64,000 bases of DNA from CAYSCW01 sp964449165 (GTDB lineage Bacteria; Acidobacteriota; Aminicenantia; Aminicenantales; Aminicenantaceae), in assembly GCA_964449165.1 (NCBI GenBank), contig CAYVAT010000006.1:1-64000 (forward strand). The letters run 5' to 3'. How positions within the stretch are numbered: the first letter of the stretch is position 1; each line of letters starts with the position of its first letter. The translations under genes were made by a program, and so were the position numbers. Positions 1 to 7,515 of this stretch are shown here, one piece after another. The notes below the pieces were generated by a model. That model did no database searches. It was given only the letters and a program-made list of their open reading frames with translations, and was not told the origin of the DNA.

Positions 1-3
1 GGG

Positions 4-59
4 GGATGGGTGGAGCGAGGACGGACGGGGGACACCCCTTGACAGGACCCATCCTAAAA
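4..59. repeat. Hairpin repeat family 2, copy 1
   Basis: The arms GGATGGGT (4-11) and ACCCATCC (47-54) are perfect complements. The right arm sits in the 19-nt block GACAGGACCCATCCTAAAA (41-59), which recurs exactly at 61083-61101, where a matching left arm is also present. The loops of the two copies differ, so the arms and the right flank are what is conserved. No open reading frame explains the similarity. The left arm core could instead pair with CCCATCCC at 129-136. Confidence 0.6.
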
Positions 60-72
60 AAGAAAAAAGCTG

Positions 73-155
73 CTATCACGGAAATGGAGCTGATTTCCTC
101 GCTGGGGAAATCAGCGTGCTGACGATCCCCCATCCCTCACCCCTATCACAGAAAT
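73..155. repeat. 13-bp direct repeats flanking a perfect hairpin
   Basis: CTATCACGGAAAT at 73-85 recurs as CTATCACAGAAAT at 143-155, 70 bp apart (one mismatch). Between them lies a perfect 10-bp hairpin, GCTGATTTCC (89-98) with GGAAATCAGC (106-115) and a 7-nt loop. There is no T-run, so it is not a standard terminator. The position just upstream of the promoter at 156-184 allows a regulatory role, but none is shown. Confidence 0.4.
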
Positions 156-184
156 TTGATTTTGCTCTCTTTTTCATTTATAAA
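156..184 (+). promoter_or_regulatory. Predicted sigma70-type promoter for the MBL-fold gene
   Basis: TTGATT (156-161), a 17-bp spacer and TATAAA (179-184) match the sigma70 consensus well. Transcription would start near 191, about 14 nt before the ATG at 205, leaving room for the GAGAGGAAG ribosome binding site. Based on motif match only. Confidence 0.5.
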
Positions 185-204
185 GGACTCTAGTCGAGAG
201 GAAG

Positions 205-981
205 ATGGCCCAGCTTTGTTTTCTAGGAACAGGAGGTTCTGTAGCTACAGAGAAGAGGGACAATACAGCTCTGGCCGTTTCCTCAGAAGAGGCACTGCTT
301 TTAATCGACTGCCCCGGGGGGGTTATTCAGAAACTCAAAAGATTGGGATTTGATCCGCGCAGTATCACCTCCATTCTGGTCACGCATATCCACCCTGATC
401 ATATCTATGGTTTGCCTTCCTTTGTTCACAGCCTGATGTTGGATGAATGTCTTGTGGAGCTTTATGGGTCGGAGGAAACTATCCGATTCTGTCAGGATCT
501 TCTGGACTTGTTCCATTTGAGAGAGGAAAAGATTAAGACAAGAATTCGTTTCATGAATACAGAGGAGAATAAGATTTATCGCTTGTCTTCTTCCCTTATC
601 TTTTCAGCAATGAGAATCCCTCATGATTCTTCTTCGCTCGCATACCGATTCCGATTCGAAGACGAAAGAAAAGATCTTACCTACTCAGGTGATACTCCTT
701 TATTTCCTTCTCTTTTCAAATCTTCAACTGGCATCGATTATCTCATCCATGACTGCAGTGCTCCTTCTCGCTTTTTCCGTATATATCCTTCTCTCAAGAA
801 GATGCATACACATTCTCTGGATTTGGGGAAGTTTTCTCAGGAAGCAAAAGTCAGATGCCTTATCCCCTGCCACTTTTTTGGAGAATTGGATTTTTCTCTT
901 GCTGAGATAGAGAAAGAAATACGGGAAAATTTTGAAGGGAAGCTGATCATTCCTCAGGATCTTGTAAAAATAGATCTATGA
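205..981 (+). CDS. MBL-fold metallo-hydrolase, ribonuclease Z-like
   Basis: A 258-residue metallo-beta-lactamase-fold protein. Around residue 60 it has the di-metal signature THIHPDHIYG (H-x-H-x-D-H). A later His (IPHDSSS), an Asp in YSGDT and a C-terminal CHFFGEL supply the other expected metal ligands. N-terminal FLGTGGS is typical of the RNase Z/arylsulfatase branch. There is no signal peptide, so it is cytoplasmic. The length is short for tRNase Z (about 300) and no exosite arm is evident, so tRNA processing is possible but phosphodiesterase or other hydrolase activity is equally open. The start is supported by GAGAGGAAG just upstream. Confidence 0.8.
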   Translation: MAQLCFLGTGGSVATEKRDNTALAVSSEEALLLIDCPGGVIQKLKRLGFDPRSITSILVTHIHPDHIYGLPSFVHSLMLDECLVELYGSEETIRFCQDLLDLFHLREEKIKTRIRFMNTEENKIYRLSSSLIFSAMRIPHDSSSLAYRFRFEDERKDLTYSGDTPLFPSLFKSSTGIDYLIHDCSAPSRFFRIYPSLKKMHTHSLDLGKFSQEAKVRCLIPCHFFGELDFSLAEIEKEIRENFEGKLIIPQDLVKIDL

Positions 982-1067
982 AAGAAATCAGGGACAAAGG
1001 AAATCAGGAGCATGCATAGATCTTCTGAAATCGATAACGTCTTCTCTAATTTCCACAGGAGGCGGCC

Positions 1068-2744
1068 ATGAAGGTATTCAATGCTTTGGTCATATTTTTC
1101 ATTTTTTCATTAGTCCTATCCTACAGCAATCCATCGAAAAAAAACATGGCCGATTTGGTATTGCTCAACGGTACTGTATGGACAGTTAATCCAGAATATC
1201 CGAAGGCTGAAGGTGTGGCTGTCATGGGGAAGAGAATTTTAGAAGTGGGCACTTCAGAGCAAATAAAGAGACTCATCGGCCCTGATACCAGGGTTGTCGA
1301 TCTGGAGGGAGGCCTTCTCCTTCCTGGATTCATCGACAGTCATACTCATTTTCTCGATGGCGGATTCGCCTTGGCCAGCATCCAGTTGAGGGATGTCAAG
1401 AGCCAGGAGGAATTTGCAGCCCGGATAAAAGAAAAAGCCAGGGAGTTGGGAGAGGGGGAGTGGATTCTCAATGGGGATTGGGATCATCAGCAGTTTAATC
1501 CTCCGGAACTGCCCAGAAAGGAATGGATCGATCCGGTCACGCCTCGAAACCCTGTGTGTGTCAACCGGCTTGATGGACATATGGTCCTGGCCAACAGCCT
1601 GGCTCTGAATCTGGCGGGCATCAATCGAGACACCCAATCACCCGAGGGTGGTGTTATCCTCAAAGACCCGGACACAGGAGAACCAACAGGCATTCTTAAA
1701 GATGCGGCCATCAATCTCGTCCAGCGTCACATCCCTGAGCCTTCCCTTGTCCAGAAGATAAGCGCGGCCAAAGCCGCAATCAAGCATGCCAACGAAATGG
1801 GAGTAACTTCTGTCCATGATATGGCCTATGCCGGAAATTTCGAGGTTTACCAGGAGCTTCAAAAGAGGGAGGAGCTTCTGGCGCGTCTGTATGTCTATAT
1901 TCCCATCACTGAGGTTGAGCTTCTTGTCCGACTGAAACTGAAATCTCCTTTCGGAAATGATTTTCTCAGGGTAGCGGGCCTAAAAGGTTTTGTTGATGGT
2001 TCCTTGGGCTCTTCCACGGCCTTGTTTTTCGAACCTTACACGGATGACTCCACAAAAAGAGGTATCCTCCATTCTCAGATGTTCCCGGAAGGAATCATGG
2101 AGGAGCGTATCCTCAATGCTGATAAAGGCGGTCTGCAGGTAGCCACCCATGCCATCGGCGATAAAGCCAACCATATCATCCTCGATATTTTCGAGAAAGT
2201 CATCCAGGAGAACGGTCCGAGAGACCGGCGCTGGCGGATTGAACATGCTCAGCATCTTCTTCCCGAGGATATAGAAAGGATAGCTCGACTGAATATCATT
2301 GCTTCTGTCCAGCCTTACCATGCCATCGATGACGGGCGCTGGGCAGAAAAGAAAATCGGGTATGAAAGGTGCCGGACTTCCTACGCGTTCAAATCGCTTA
2401 TCGATGCAGGAACGCTTCTGGTCTGCGGTTCAGATTGGACTGTGGCTCCTTTAGATCCAATCTCCGGGATTTATGCTGCGGTGACCCGGAGAACTCTTGA
2501 TGGGAAGAATCCCGAGGGTTGGTTTCCTGAACAGAAGATATCCCTGGAAGAGGCCATCAAAGGTTACACTATCAATGGAGCCTATGCGGAATTCGCAGAG
2601 AGAAAGAAAGGGTCCATAGAGAGCGGCAAGCTGGCCGACCTGGTGGTCATCGATCGGGATCTCTTCGCTATTCCTCCAGAAGAGATCAGGGAAGCGAATG
2701 TGATGGTCACTGTTCTTGATGGAGAAGTCGTTTATCAGAGATAA
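1068..2744 (+). CDS. Exported amidohydrolase, YtcJ-like (Amidohydro_3)
   Basis: A 558-residue metal-dependent amidohydrolase. The metal-binding DSHTHF motif follows LLPGFI near residue 88, with further ligands in THAIGDKAN, EHAQHL and SDWTVAP, as in the YtcJ/exoenzyme regulatory protein family. The ATG at 1068 has a GGAGG site and adds a hydrophobic N-terminus (ALVIFFIFSLVLS) that looks like a signal peptide or anchor. A second in-frame ATG at 1146 (MADLVLLNG) is where cytoplasmic homologues begin. I prefer the longer form because of its ribosome binding site. Substrates in this family are poorly known N-acyl or cyclic amides. The antiporter gene follows 9 bp downstream, so the two are probably co-transcribed. 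Confidence 0.8.
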   Translation: MKVFNALVIFFIFSLVLSYSNPSKKNMADLVLLNGTVWTVNPEYPKAEGVAVMGKRILEVGTSEQIKRLIGPDTRVVDLEGGLLLPGFIDSHTHFLDGGFALASIQLRDVKSQEEFAARIKEKARELGEGEWILNGDWDHQQFNPPELPRKEWIDPVTPRNPVCVNRLDGHMVLANSLALNLAGINRDTQSPEGGVILKDPDTGEPTGILKDAAINLVQRHIPEPSLVQKISAAKAAIKHANEMGVTSVHDMAYAGNFEVYQELQKREELLARLYVYIPITEVELLVRLKLKSPFGNDFLRVAGLKGFVDGSLGSSTALFFEPYTDDSTKRGILHSQMFPEGIMEERILNADKGGLQVATHAIGDKANHIILDIFEKVIQENGPRDRRWRIEHAQHLLPEDIERIARLNIIASVQPYHAIDDGRWAEKKIGYERCRTSYAFKSLIDAGTLLVCGSDWTVAPLDPISGIYAAVTRRTLDGKNPEGWFPEQKISLEEAIKGYTINGAYAEFAERKKGSIESGKLADLVVIDRDLFAIPPEEIREANVMVTVLDGEVVYQR

Positions 2745-2753
2745 TTATATGAG

Positions 2754-3731
2754 ATGATCTTTCTGTACTTTGCCCTGTTGATCTTTTCCTTTGCTGTGCT
2801 CTTTAAATGCGCCGATTTTTTCATTTCAGGAGCTGTAGGGATAGCTCACGTGACCAGGATTCCAAAGATGGTGGTGGGTATCGTACTGGTCGGCTTGGCC
2901 ACCACCGCTCCTGAGTTTGCGGTTTCTGTTCAGGCAGCTTTCCTGGGGCATACTGAGATTGCCTTGGGAAATGCCATTGGCTCTGTTATCTGCGATGATG
3001 GACTGGCCCTTGCCCTGGCTGCTGTTTTCTCTGCATCGGCGATCATGGTCAACTGCCGGTTGCTGAGAATAGCCGCGGTATTCCTCCTTTCCATCGATGT
3101 GATGGCTTATCTTCTGGCTAGAAACGGAACAGTGGGCAGACTGGAGGGAATTGTTTTCGTCTTCATCTTGTGTCTTTATTACATCTATATCATCAGAAAG
3201 CGGGAAAGCCGTCTGGTCGAGCAAAAAACTATTCCACCTGGGGAAGAAAAAGCCGACCAGTCTCCAAAGGCGGCTTTATCTATGAAGAAGCCGCTTGTTT
3301 TATTCCTCATAGGCATAGCAGGAGTGGTCCTATCCAGCCGGGCGGTGATCTGGTCTTCAGTCAATATTGCTCAGAAATTTGCCATCTCTGAGACTATCAT
3401 CGGATTGACCATTATCGCCATCGGAACATCACTTCCCGAGATAAGCACCTGTATCACTGCCGCCCGCCGAGGAGAAGGAGAAATTGCTGTTGGGAATATC
3501 ATAGGAGCGGACATCCTCAACATTCTCTGGATTATCGGTGTCTCATCGATTGCCAACCCTATAACAGTCAATCTTAGAGTGATCAACTTCACTTTTCCCT
3601 ATATGATTTTGATTGTCGTTGTGATGCTGGTCAGTGTCCGTATAGGCTGTCGTCTGACAAAGACAAAAGGCGCTGTTCTTTTCGTTCTGTATATTATCTA
3701 TTTCTTTTTAACACTCCTGCTTTTCACATAG
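2754..3731 (+). CDS. Calcium/cation exchanger, CaCA family (YrbG-like)
   Basis: A 325-residue integral membrane protein with about ten hydrophobic segments and the two inverted alpha-repeats of Na+/Ca2+ exchangers. The second repeat is typical (GTSLPEISTCITAARRGEG then GNIIGADILNIL). The first keeps the acidic PEF residue but reads GNAIGSVICDDGLAL where GSN-F-N is usual, so one ion-coordinating polar site is altered. A charged cytoplasmic loop (RKRESRLVEQKTI, residues about 145-170) separates the halves. The gene follows the amidohydrolase closely and probably shares its transcript. Exact ion specificity cannot be assigned. Confidence 0.8.
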   Translation: MIFLYFALLIFSFAVLFKCADFFISGAVGIAHVTRIPKMVVGIVLVGLATTAPEFAVSVQAAFLGHTEIALGNAIGSVICDDGLALALAAVFSASAIMVNCRLLRIAAVFLLSIDVMAYLLARNGTVGRLEGIVFVFILCLYYIYIIRKRESRLVEQKTIPPGEEKADQSPKAALSMKKPLVLFLIGIAGVVLSSRAVIWSSVNIAQKFAISETIIGLTIIAIGTSLPEISTCITAARRGEGEIAVGNIIGADILNILWIIGVSSIANPITVNLRVINFTFPYMILIVVVMLVSVRIGCRLTKTKGAVLFVLYIIYFFLTLLLFT

Positions 3732-3745
3732 CTGACGGAAAGAGG

Positions 3746-3775
3746 AAATGCTTATTTTCCTTCCTGAGCATTTTT
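3746..3775 (+). terminator. Weak intrinsic terminator after the exchanger gene
   Basis: AAATGCTTA (3746-3754) pairs with TGAGCATTT (3765-3773), with one G-T wobble and a 10-nt loop, and runs into a short T tract. The stem is AT-rich, so termination would be modest. Confidence 0.4.
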
Positions 3776-3819
3776 AATATTGTGATGAACGGAGATATTT
3801 CGTTCAGTTAGGAAGGAAG

Positions 3820-3893
3820 GCGGCGGTTCCATCCATCCTTGCCAAGACCCTCCCACCCGCCACTATGGGCTTCGGATGGACAGGAACCGCCGC
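3820..3893. repeat. Covarying hairpin repeat family 1, copy A
   Basis: A 74-nt element. GCGGCGGTTCC (3820-3830) pairs perfectly with GGAACCGCCGC (3883-3893). An inner stem TCCATCC (3832-3838) pairs with GGATGGA (3874-3880). The apical region contains CCCTCCCACCCGCC, which is G-rich (four G-tracts) on the minus strand. The core is almost identical to copy B at 18478-18546 while the outer stem differs with pairing preserved. It is intergenic, between the exchanger terminator and the AlaDH/PNT-like gene. It could be a REP-like dispersed element or part of a structured RNA. Confidence 0.7.
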
Positions 3894-4016
3894 TGTGACT
3901 GATTATATCCCTGATCATTAGCTATCGCGCAACTAAGGATACTTATGAACTGCTTTTCTTTGTTGTTTTCAAAAAAAATATTTGTTAATATAATCCGTCT
4001 TTAAGAGGAGGAGGAT

Positions 4017-5135
4017 GTGATGAATGTAGGCGTGATCAACGAAAGTGGCAAAATCGAAAACCGGGCAGGACTGACTCCGAGCAGTGTTTCCCTCCTTACA
4101 GAGAAAGGGCATATCGTTTATGTCCAGGCTGGTGCTGGTTTGAAATCAGGTTATTCCAACGAGGAATACACTTCTCAGGGAGCTAAAATCGTTTTTACCA
4201 AGGATGAAGTGCTGGGACGCTCGGATGTGGTCTTAAATATATCCCCTCTCAATCAAGAGGAATGCAGCCTGGCACGAGAGGGCCAGATTCTGTTCGGATT
4301 TCATCATCTGGCTGTAGCTAAAAAAAGCCTTTTAGAGGGCCTTCTGAAGAAAAAGGTATCCATCATCGGCTATGAAATCGTTCAGGAAGAAAACAAGAGC
4401 CTTCCTTTTATCGAGAGCTTGAGTGAAATCGCTGGACAGATGTGTCTTGCCATAGCGGGACATTATCTTCAAACCAGTCAGGGCGGCCGCGGAGTGATCA
4501 TTGGAGGGGTGGTGACTGTACCACCTGCGACAGCGATCATCATCGGCAGCGGAGTCCTGGCCCGAAGCGCTGTCAGTGCCTTGCTGGGAGCCGGCGCTCA
4601 TACCATAGCCCTGGGTCATAATATGGATAGGCTGAGACAGTTGGAGGAAATGACATCTGGCCGAGTCATCACTCTCATGGCCAGTAAGTACAATATTGCT
4701 CGGATGGTCAAGATTGCGGACGTCCTCATCGGAGCCGTGCTTCGTCCTGGAGAGAGAGCTCCTATCATGGTTACCAAGGAAATGGTCAAGGGCATGAAGA
4801 AGGGCTCTTTGGTCATCGATTTGGCCATCGATCAAGGTGGATGCATTGAAACCAGCCGTCTCACCACTCTTGAGCATCCAATTTTTGTAGAGGACGGGGT
4901 GATTCATTACTGTGTGCCCAATATCACCTCAGCGGTCAGCCGCACCTCGACCAAAGTTCTATCTAATATGGTAACTCCTTACCTTCTGCAGATAGGAGAG
5001 ATGGGTGTCGAACAGGCCATCAAGAGAAATCGTACTTTAGCCAGCGGTGTTTATGTCCACAAAGGCAACATAGTCAGAAGAACTGTTGCGGAGAGATTCG
5101 GATTGGATTACAAAGAGAGCATTGTGCTTGAATAA
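4017..5135 (+). CDS. Alanine dehydrogenase/PntA-fold protein, atypical
   Basis: A 372-residue member of the alanine dehydrogenase/pyridine nucleotide transhydrogenase alpha family. The family is shown by ENRAGLTP near residue 14, FHHLA near 95, a Rossmann segment IIIGSGVLARSAV, and IDQGGCIET then VPNITSAVSRTST. Two positions differ from true alanine dehydrogenases: the catalytic Lys of the usual KEP motif aligns with Ser/Pro (VLNISPL), and the Asp that binds the NAD ribose is Gly200 (ALGHN), which could relax NAD preference. Alanine oxidation is therefore doubtful. It opens the cluster of NuoEFG/Nfn-like genes, 13 bp before the NuoE-like start, so a hydride-transfer role there is attractive. 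GTG (4017) is directly followed by ATG (4020); AGGAGG lies just upstream. Confidence 0.7.
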   Translation: MMNVGVINESGKIENRAGLTPSSVSLLTEKGHIVYVQAGAGLKSGYSNEEYTSQGAKIVFTKDEVLGRSDVVLNISPLNQEECSLAREGQILFGFHHLAVAKKSLLEGLLKKKVSIIGYEIVQEENKSLPFIESLSEIAGQMCLAIAGHYLQTSQGGRGVIIGGVVTVPPATAIIIGSGVLARSAVSALLGAGAHTIALGHNMDRLRQLEEMTSGRVITLMASKYNIARMVKIADVLIGAVLRPGERAPIMVTKEMVKGMKKGSLVIDLAIDQGGCIETSRLTTLEHPIFVEDGVIHYCVPNITSAVSRTSTKVLSNMVTPYLLQIGEMGVEQAIKRNRTLASGVYVHKGNIVRRTVAERFGLDYKESIVLE

Positions 5136-5148
5136 TCAAAGGAAGGCA

Positions 5149-5592
5149 ATGAAAGACATATTAACAGAATTCAGCCCGGACCAGAGGAACCTTATCCATA
5201 TCCTTCACAGAATTCATGACAAATACGGTTATATTCCTCCCCAAACCATATCCGAGTTATCCCGATACTTAAAGATATCTGAAAGTGAAATATACGGAGT
5301 ATTAACATTCTATAAGGCATTCAGCCTCGAGCCCAGAGGAAAACACATTGTAACGGTCTGTTTAGGGACTGCCTGTCATGTCAGAGGAGGCGTTCAGATT
5401 GTTGAGGAAATGGAACGCAAGCTCGGCACCCAAGTGGGGCACACCACGGCGGATGGTAAGTTTACCCTTCAGACTGTGAACTGTCTTGGCTGTTGTGCTA
5501 TAGGCCCGGTGGTAGTCGTGGATGATAAATATTATTCTCACACGACTTTAAAAAAAGTGAATGCGATTATCGGTGAATATCAAGAGGCGTAA
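5149..5592 (+). CDS. nuoE: NuoE-like [2Fe-2S] subunit (HydC/HndA type)
   Basis: A 147-residue thioredoxin-like ferredoxin subunit of the complex I 24-kDa family. An N-terminal helical part (SPDQRNLIHILHRIHDKYG, then IPPQTISELS) is followed by a [2Fe-2S] site with CLGTACHVRGG and CLGCCAIGP, four spaced Cys. I chose ATG 5149 because GGAAGG precedes it and the family starts here; the frame is open further upstream (to 5086), inside the preceding gene. It abuts the NuoF-like gene (TAA then GTG). In HydABC- and Nuo-type complexes this subunit passes electrons to or from the FMN subunit. Confidence 0.88.
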   Translation: MKDILTEFSPDQRNLIHILHRIHDKYGYIPPQTISELSRYLKISESEIYGVLTFYKAFSLEPRGKHIVTVCLGTACHVRGGVQIVEEMERKLGTQVGHTTADGKFTLQTVNCLGCCAIGPVVVVDDKYYSHTTLKKVNAIIGEYQEA

Positions 5593-7515
5593 GTGATTAC
5601 TGAAAAGATCAAAGATCCAGAAGCACTAGAAAGTTGGAGGAAGAAGATTCTTCTCTCACATCCTCCTTACAAGAAGGTGATCGTCGTTTCTTCTGGAACA
5701 TGCGGCCAGGCCAGCGGATCCCTTTCTATCATTGAAGCCACACGATTGGAGCTCGAAAAGAGAGGGCTCAAAAAGAAAGTGGGGCTGGAGATTACGGGTT
5801 GTCATGGCTTTTGTGAGCTCGAACCCAACATCATCATTTATCCTGATGGGATTTTTTATAAAAATCTCCAGCCTGAGGATGTCCCGAAGATTATCGATGA
5901 AACAGTATTAAAGGATAGAGTTATTCCTTCTTTGGTTTATGAAGATGCAAAAACAGGGAAAAAGTGGGAAAAACAAAAGGAGATTCCTTTTTACCAGAGG
6001 CAACTCCGCCTCCTCACCCAAAACAATTTTAGAGTGGATCCCACCAGCATTGAAAGTTATGTTGCCCTGGATGGATATCAAGCTCTGGAAAAGGCCCTTT
6101 TTAACATGACCTCTGAAGAGATTATTGAAGAAGTCAAAGCCTCCCGTTTACGAGGAAGAGGTGGGGCCGGCTTTCCGACAGGAAGAAAATGGGAAATCTG
6201 TCGTGCTGCAAAATCTGACGTTAAATATATCATCTGCAATGCCGACGAAGGGGATCCAGGGGCTTATATGGACAGAAGCCTGTTGGAAGGGAATCCCCAT
6301 AGCGTCATTGAAGGCATGATCATCGGAGCCTATGCGATCGGGGCTACAGAGGGCTTTATTTATGTAAGAATGGAATACCCTCTGGCTGTCAAACACGTCA
6401 AGCAGGCGCTGGAACAGGCAAGAAGCGTGGGGCTGCTGGATCGATCCATCCTTGGTTCAGAATTTAACTTTGATATTCATGTGATTGAAGGGGCGGGAGC
6501 TTTTGTTTCTGGTGAGGAAACATCGTTGATGGCTTCCATCGAAGGCCGACGCGCTTTTCCAAGGCAGAGGCCTCCTTTTCCGGCTCAATCCGGGCTCTGG
6601 GGAAAGCCGACAAACATCAACAATGTGGAGACCTGGGCCAATGTCCCTCTGATCATTAAGGAGGGTGCTGACTGGTATTCCCAAATAGGGACAGCGCAGA
6701 GCAAGGGAACCAAGATATTTTCCCTGGTTGGCAAGATCAACAACACGGGCCTGGTCGAAGTTCCCATGGGTATCACACTCAAAAAGATCATCTATGATAT
6801 TGGAGGGGGAATAAAGGATAACAAGAAGTTCAAAGCTATACAGACAGGGGGTCCATCAGGAGGATGCATCCCTGCCAGCCAGCTCGATCTCCAGGTTGAT
6901 TATGACTCCTTGGCAAAGGCAGGCTCGATAATGGGGTCAGGGGGAATGATTGTGATGGATGAAGAGACCTGCATGGTGGATGTTGCCCGCTATTTTCTCA
7001 ATTTCACTCAGGAAGAATCCTGTGGCAAATGCGTTCCCTGCCGCCTGGGCACCCGGCAGCTTGTGGAGATTCTTACCCGTATCACCAAGGGAAAAGGTCA
7101 GGAAGATGACCTCAAAACACTCGAAGACTTGAGCAAAAACATAAAATCCACCTCTCTTTGCGGATTGGGGCAGACAGCTCCTAACCCTGTGTTGACCACT
7201 CTTCGTTACTTTCGGGATGAGTATGAAGCTCACATAAAAGAGAAAGCCTGTCCTGCTTTAGTCTGCAAGGATTTGATCATCTATCATATAGAACCGGAAA
7301 AGTGCGTGGGTTGTCTTCTGTGTTTGAAGAACTGCCCGGTTGAAGCCATCAGCGGGGAAAGGAAGAAGGTTCATGTCATCGACCAGGAACTTTGCATCAA
7401 GTGCGGAGCATGTTTTGACGTCTGTCCGCCTAAAGTGAGCGCTGTTTCCAAATACACAGGAAAGAAAAAGGAAAGAATCCTCAGGAAAGTGTCCAAGCAA
7501 AGAGTCAGAAAATGA
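5593..7515 (+). CDS. nuoF: NuoF-like NADH-binding flavoprotein (HydB/HndC type)
   Basis: A 640-residue flavoprotein. In order: an N-terminal thioredoxin-like [2Fe-2S] domain (about 1-120, CGQASGS, CHGFCELEP); an NADH/FMN domain (about 185-400, LRGRGGAGFPTGRKW, CNADEGDPGAYMDR, GEETSLMASIEG); an SLBB domain; the [4Fe-4S] site ESCGKCVPCRLGT; and two C-terminal ferredoxin clusters (CVGCLLCLKNCP and CIKCGACFDVCP). The extra N- and C-terminal Fe-S domains are the form found in HydB, HndC and bifurcating enzymes, not complex I NuoF. The start is GTG immediately after the NuoE-like stop; it overlaps the next gene by 4 bp. The likely role is NADH oxidation or reduction at FMN, the candidate bifurcation site. 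Confidence 0.9.
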   Translation: MITEKIKDPEALESWRKKILLSHPPYKKVIVVSSGTCGQASGSLSIIEATRLELEKRGLKKKVGLEITGCHGFCELEPNIIIYPDGIFYKNLQPEDVPKIIDETVLKDRVIPSLVYEDAKTGKKWEKQKEIPFYQRQLRLLTQNNFRVDPTSIESYVALDGYQALEKALFNMTSEEIIEEVKASRLRGRGGAGFPTGRKWEICRAAKSDVKYIICNADEGDPGAYMDRSLLEGNPHSVIEGMIIGAYAIGATEGFIYVRMEYPLAVKHVKQALEQARSVGLLDRSILGSEFNFDIHVIEGAGAFVSGEETSLMASIEGRRAFPRQRPPFPAQSGLWGKPTNINNVETWANVPLIIKEGADWYSQIGTAQSKGTKIFSLVGKINNTGLVEVPMGITLKKIIYDIGGGIKDNKKFKAIQTGGPSGGCIPASQLDLQVDYDSLAKAGSIMGSGGMIVMDEETCMVDVARYFLNFTQEESCGKCVPCRLGTRQLVEILTRITKGKGQEDDLKTLEDLSKNIKSTSLCGLGQTAPNPVLTTLRYFRDEYEAHIKEKACPALVCKDLIIYHIEPEKCVGCLLCLKNCPVEAISGERKKVHVIDQELCIKCGACFDVCPPKVSAVSKYTGKKKERILRKVSKQRVRK

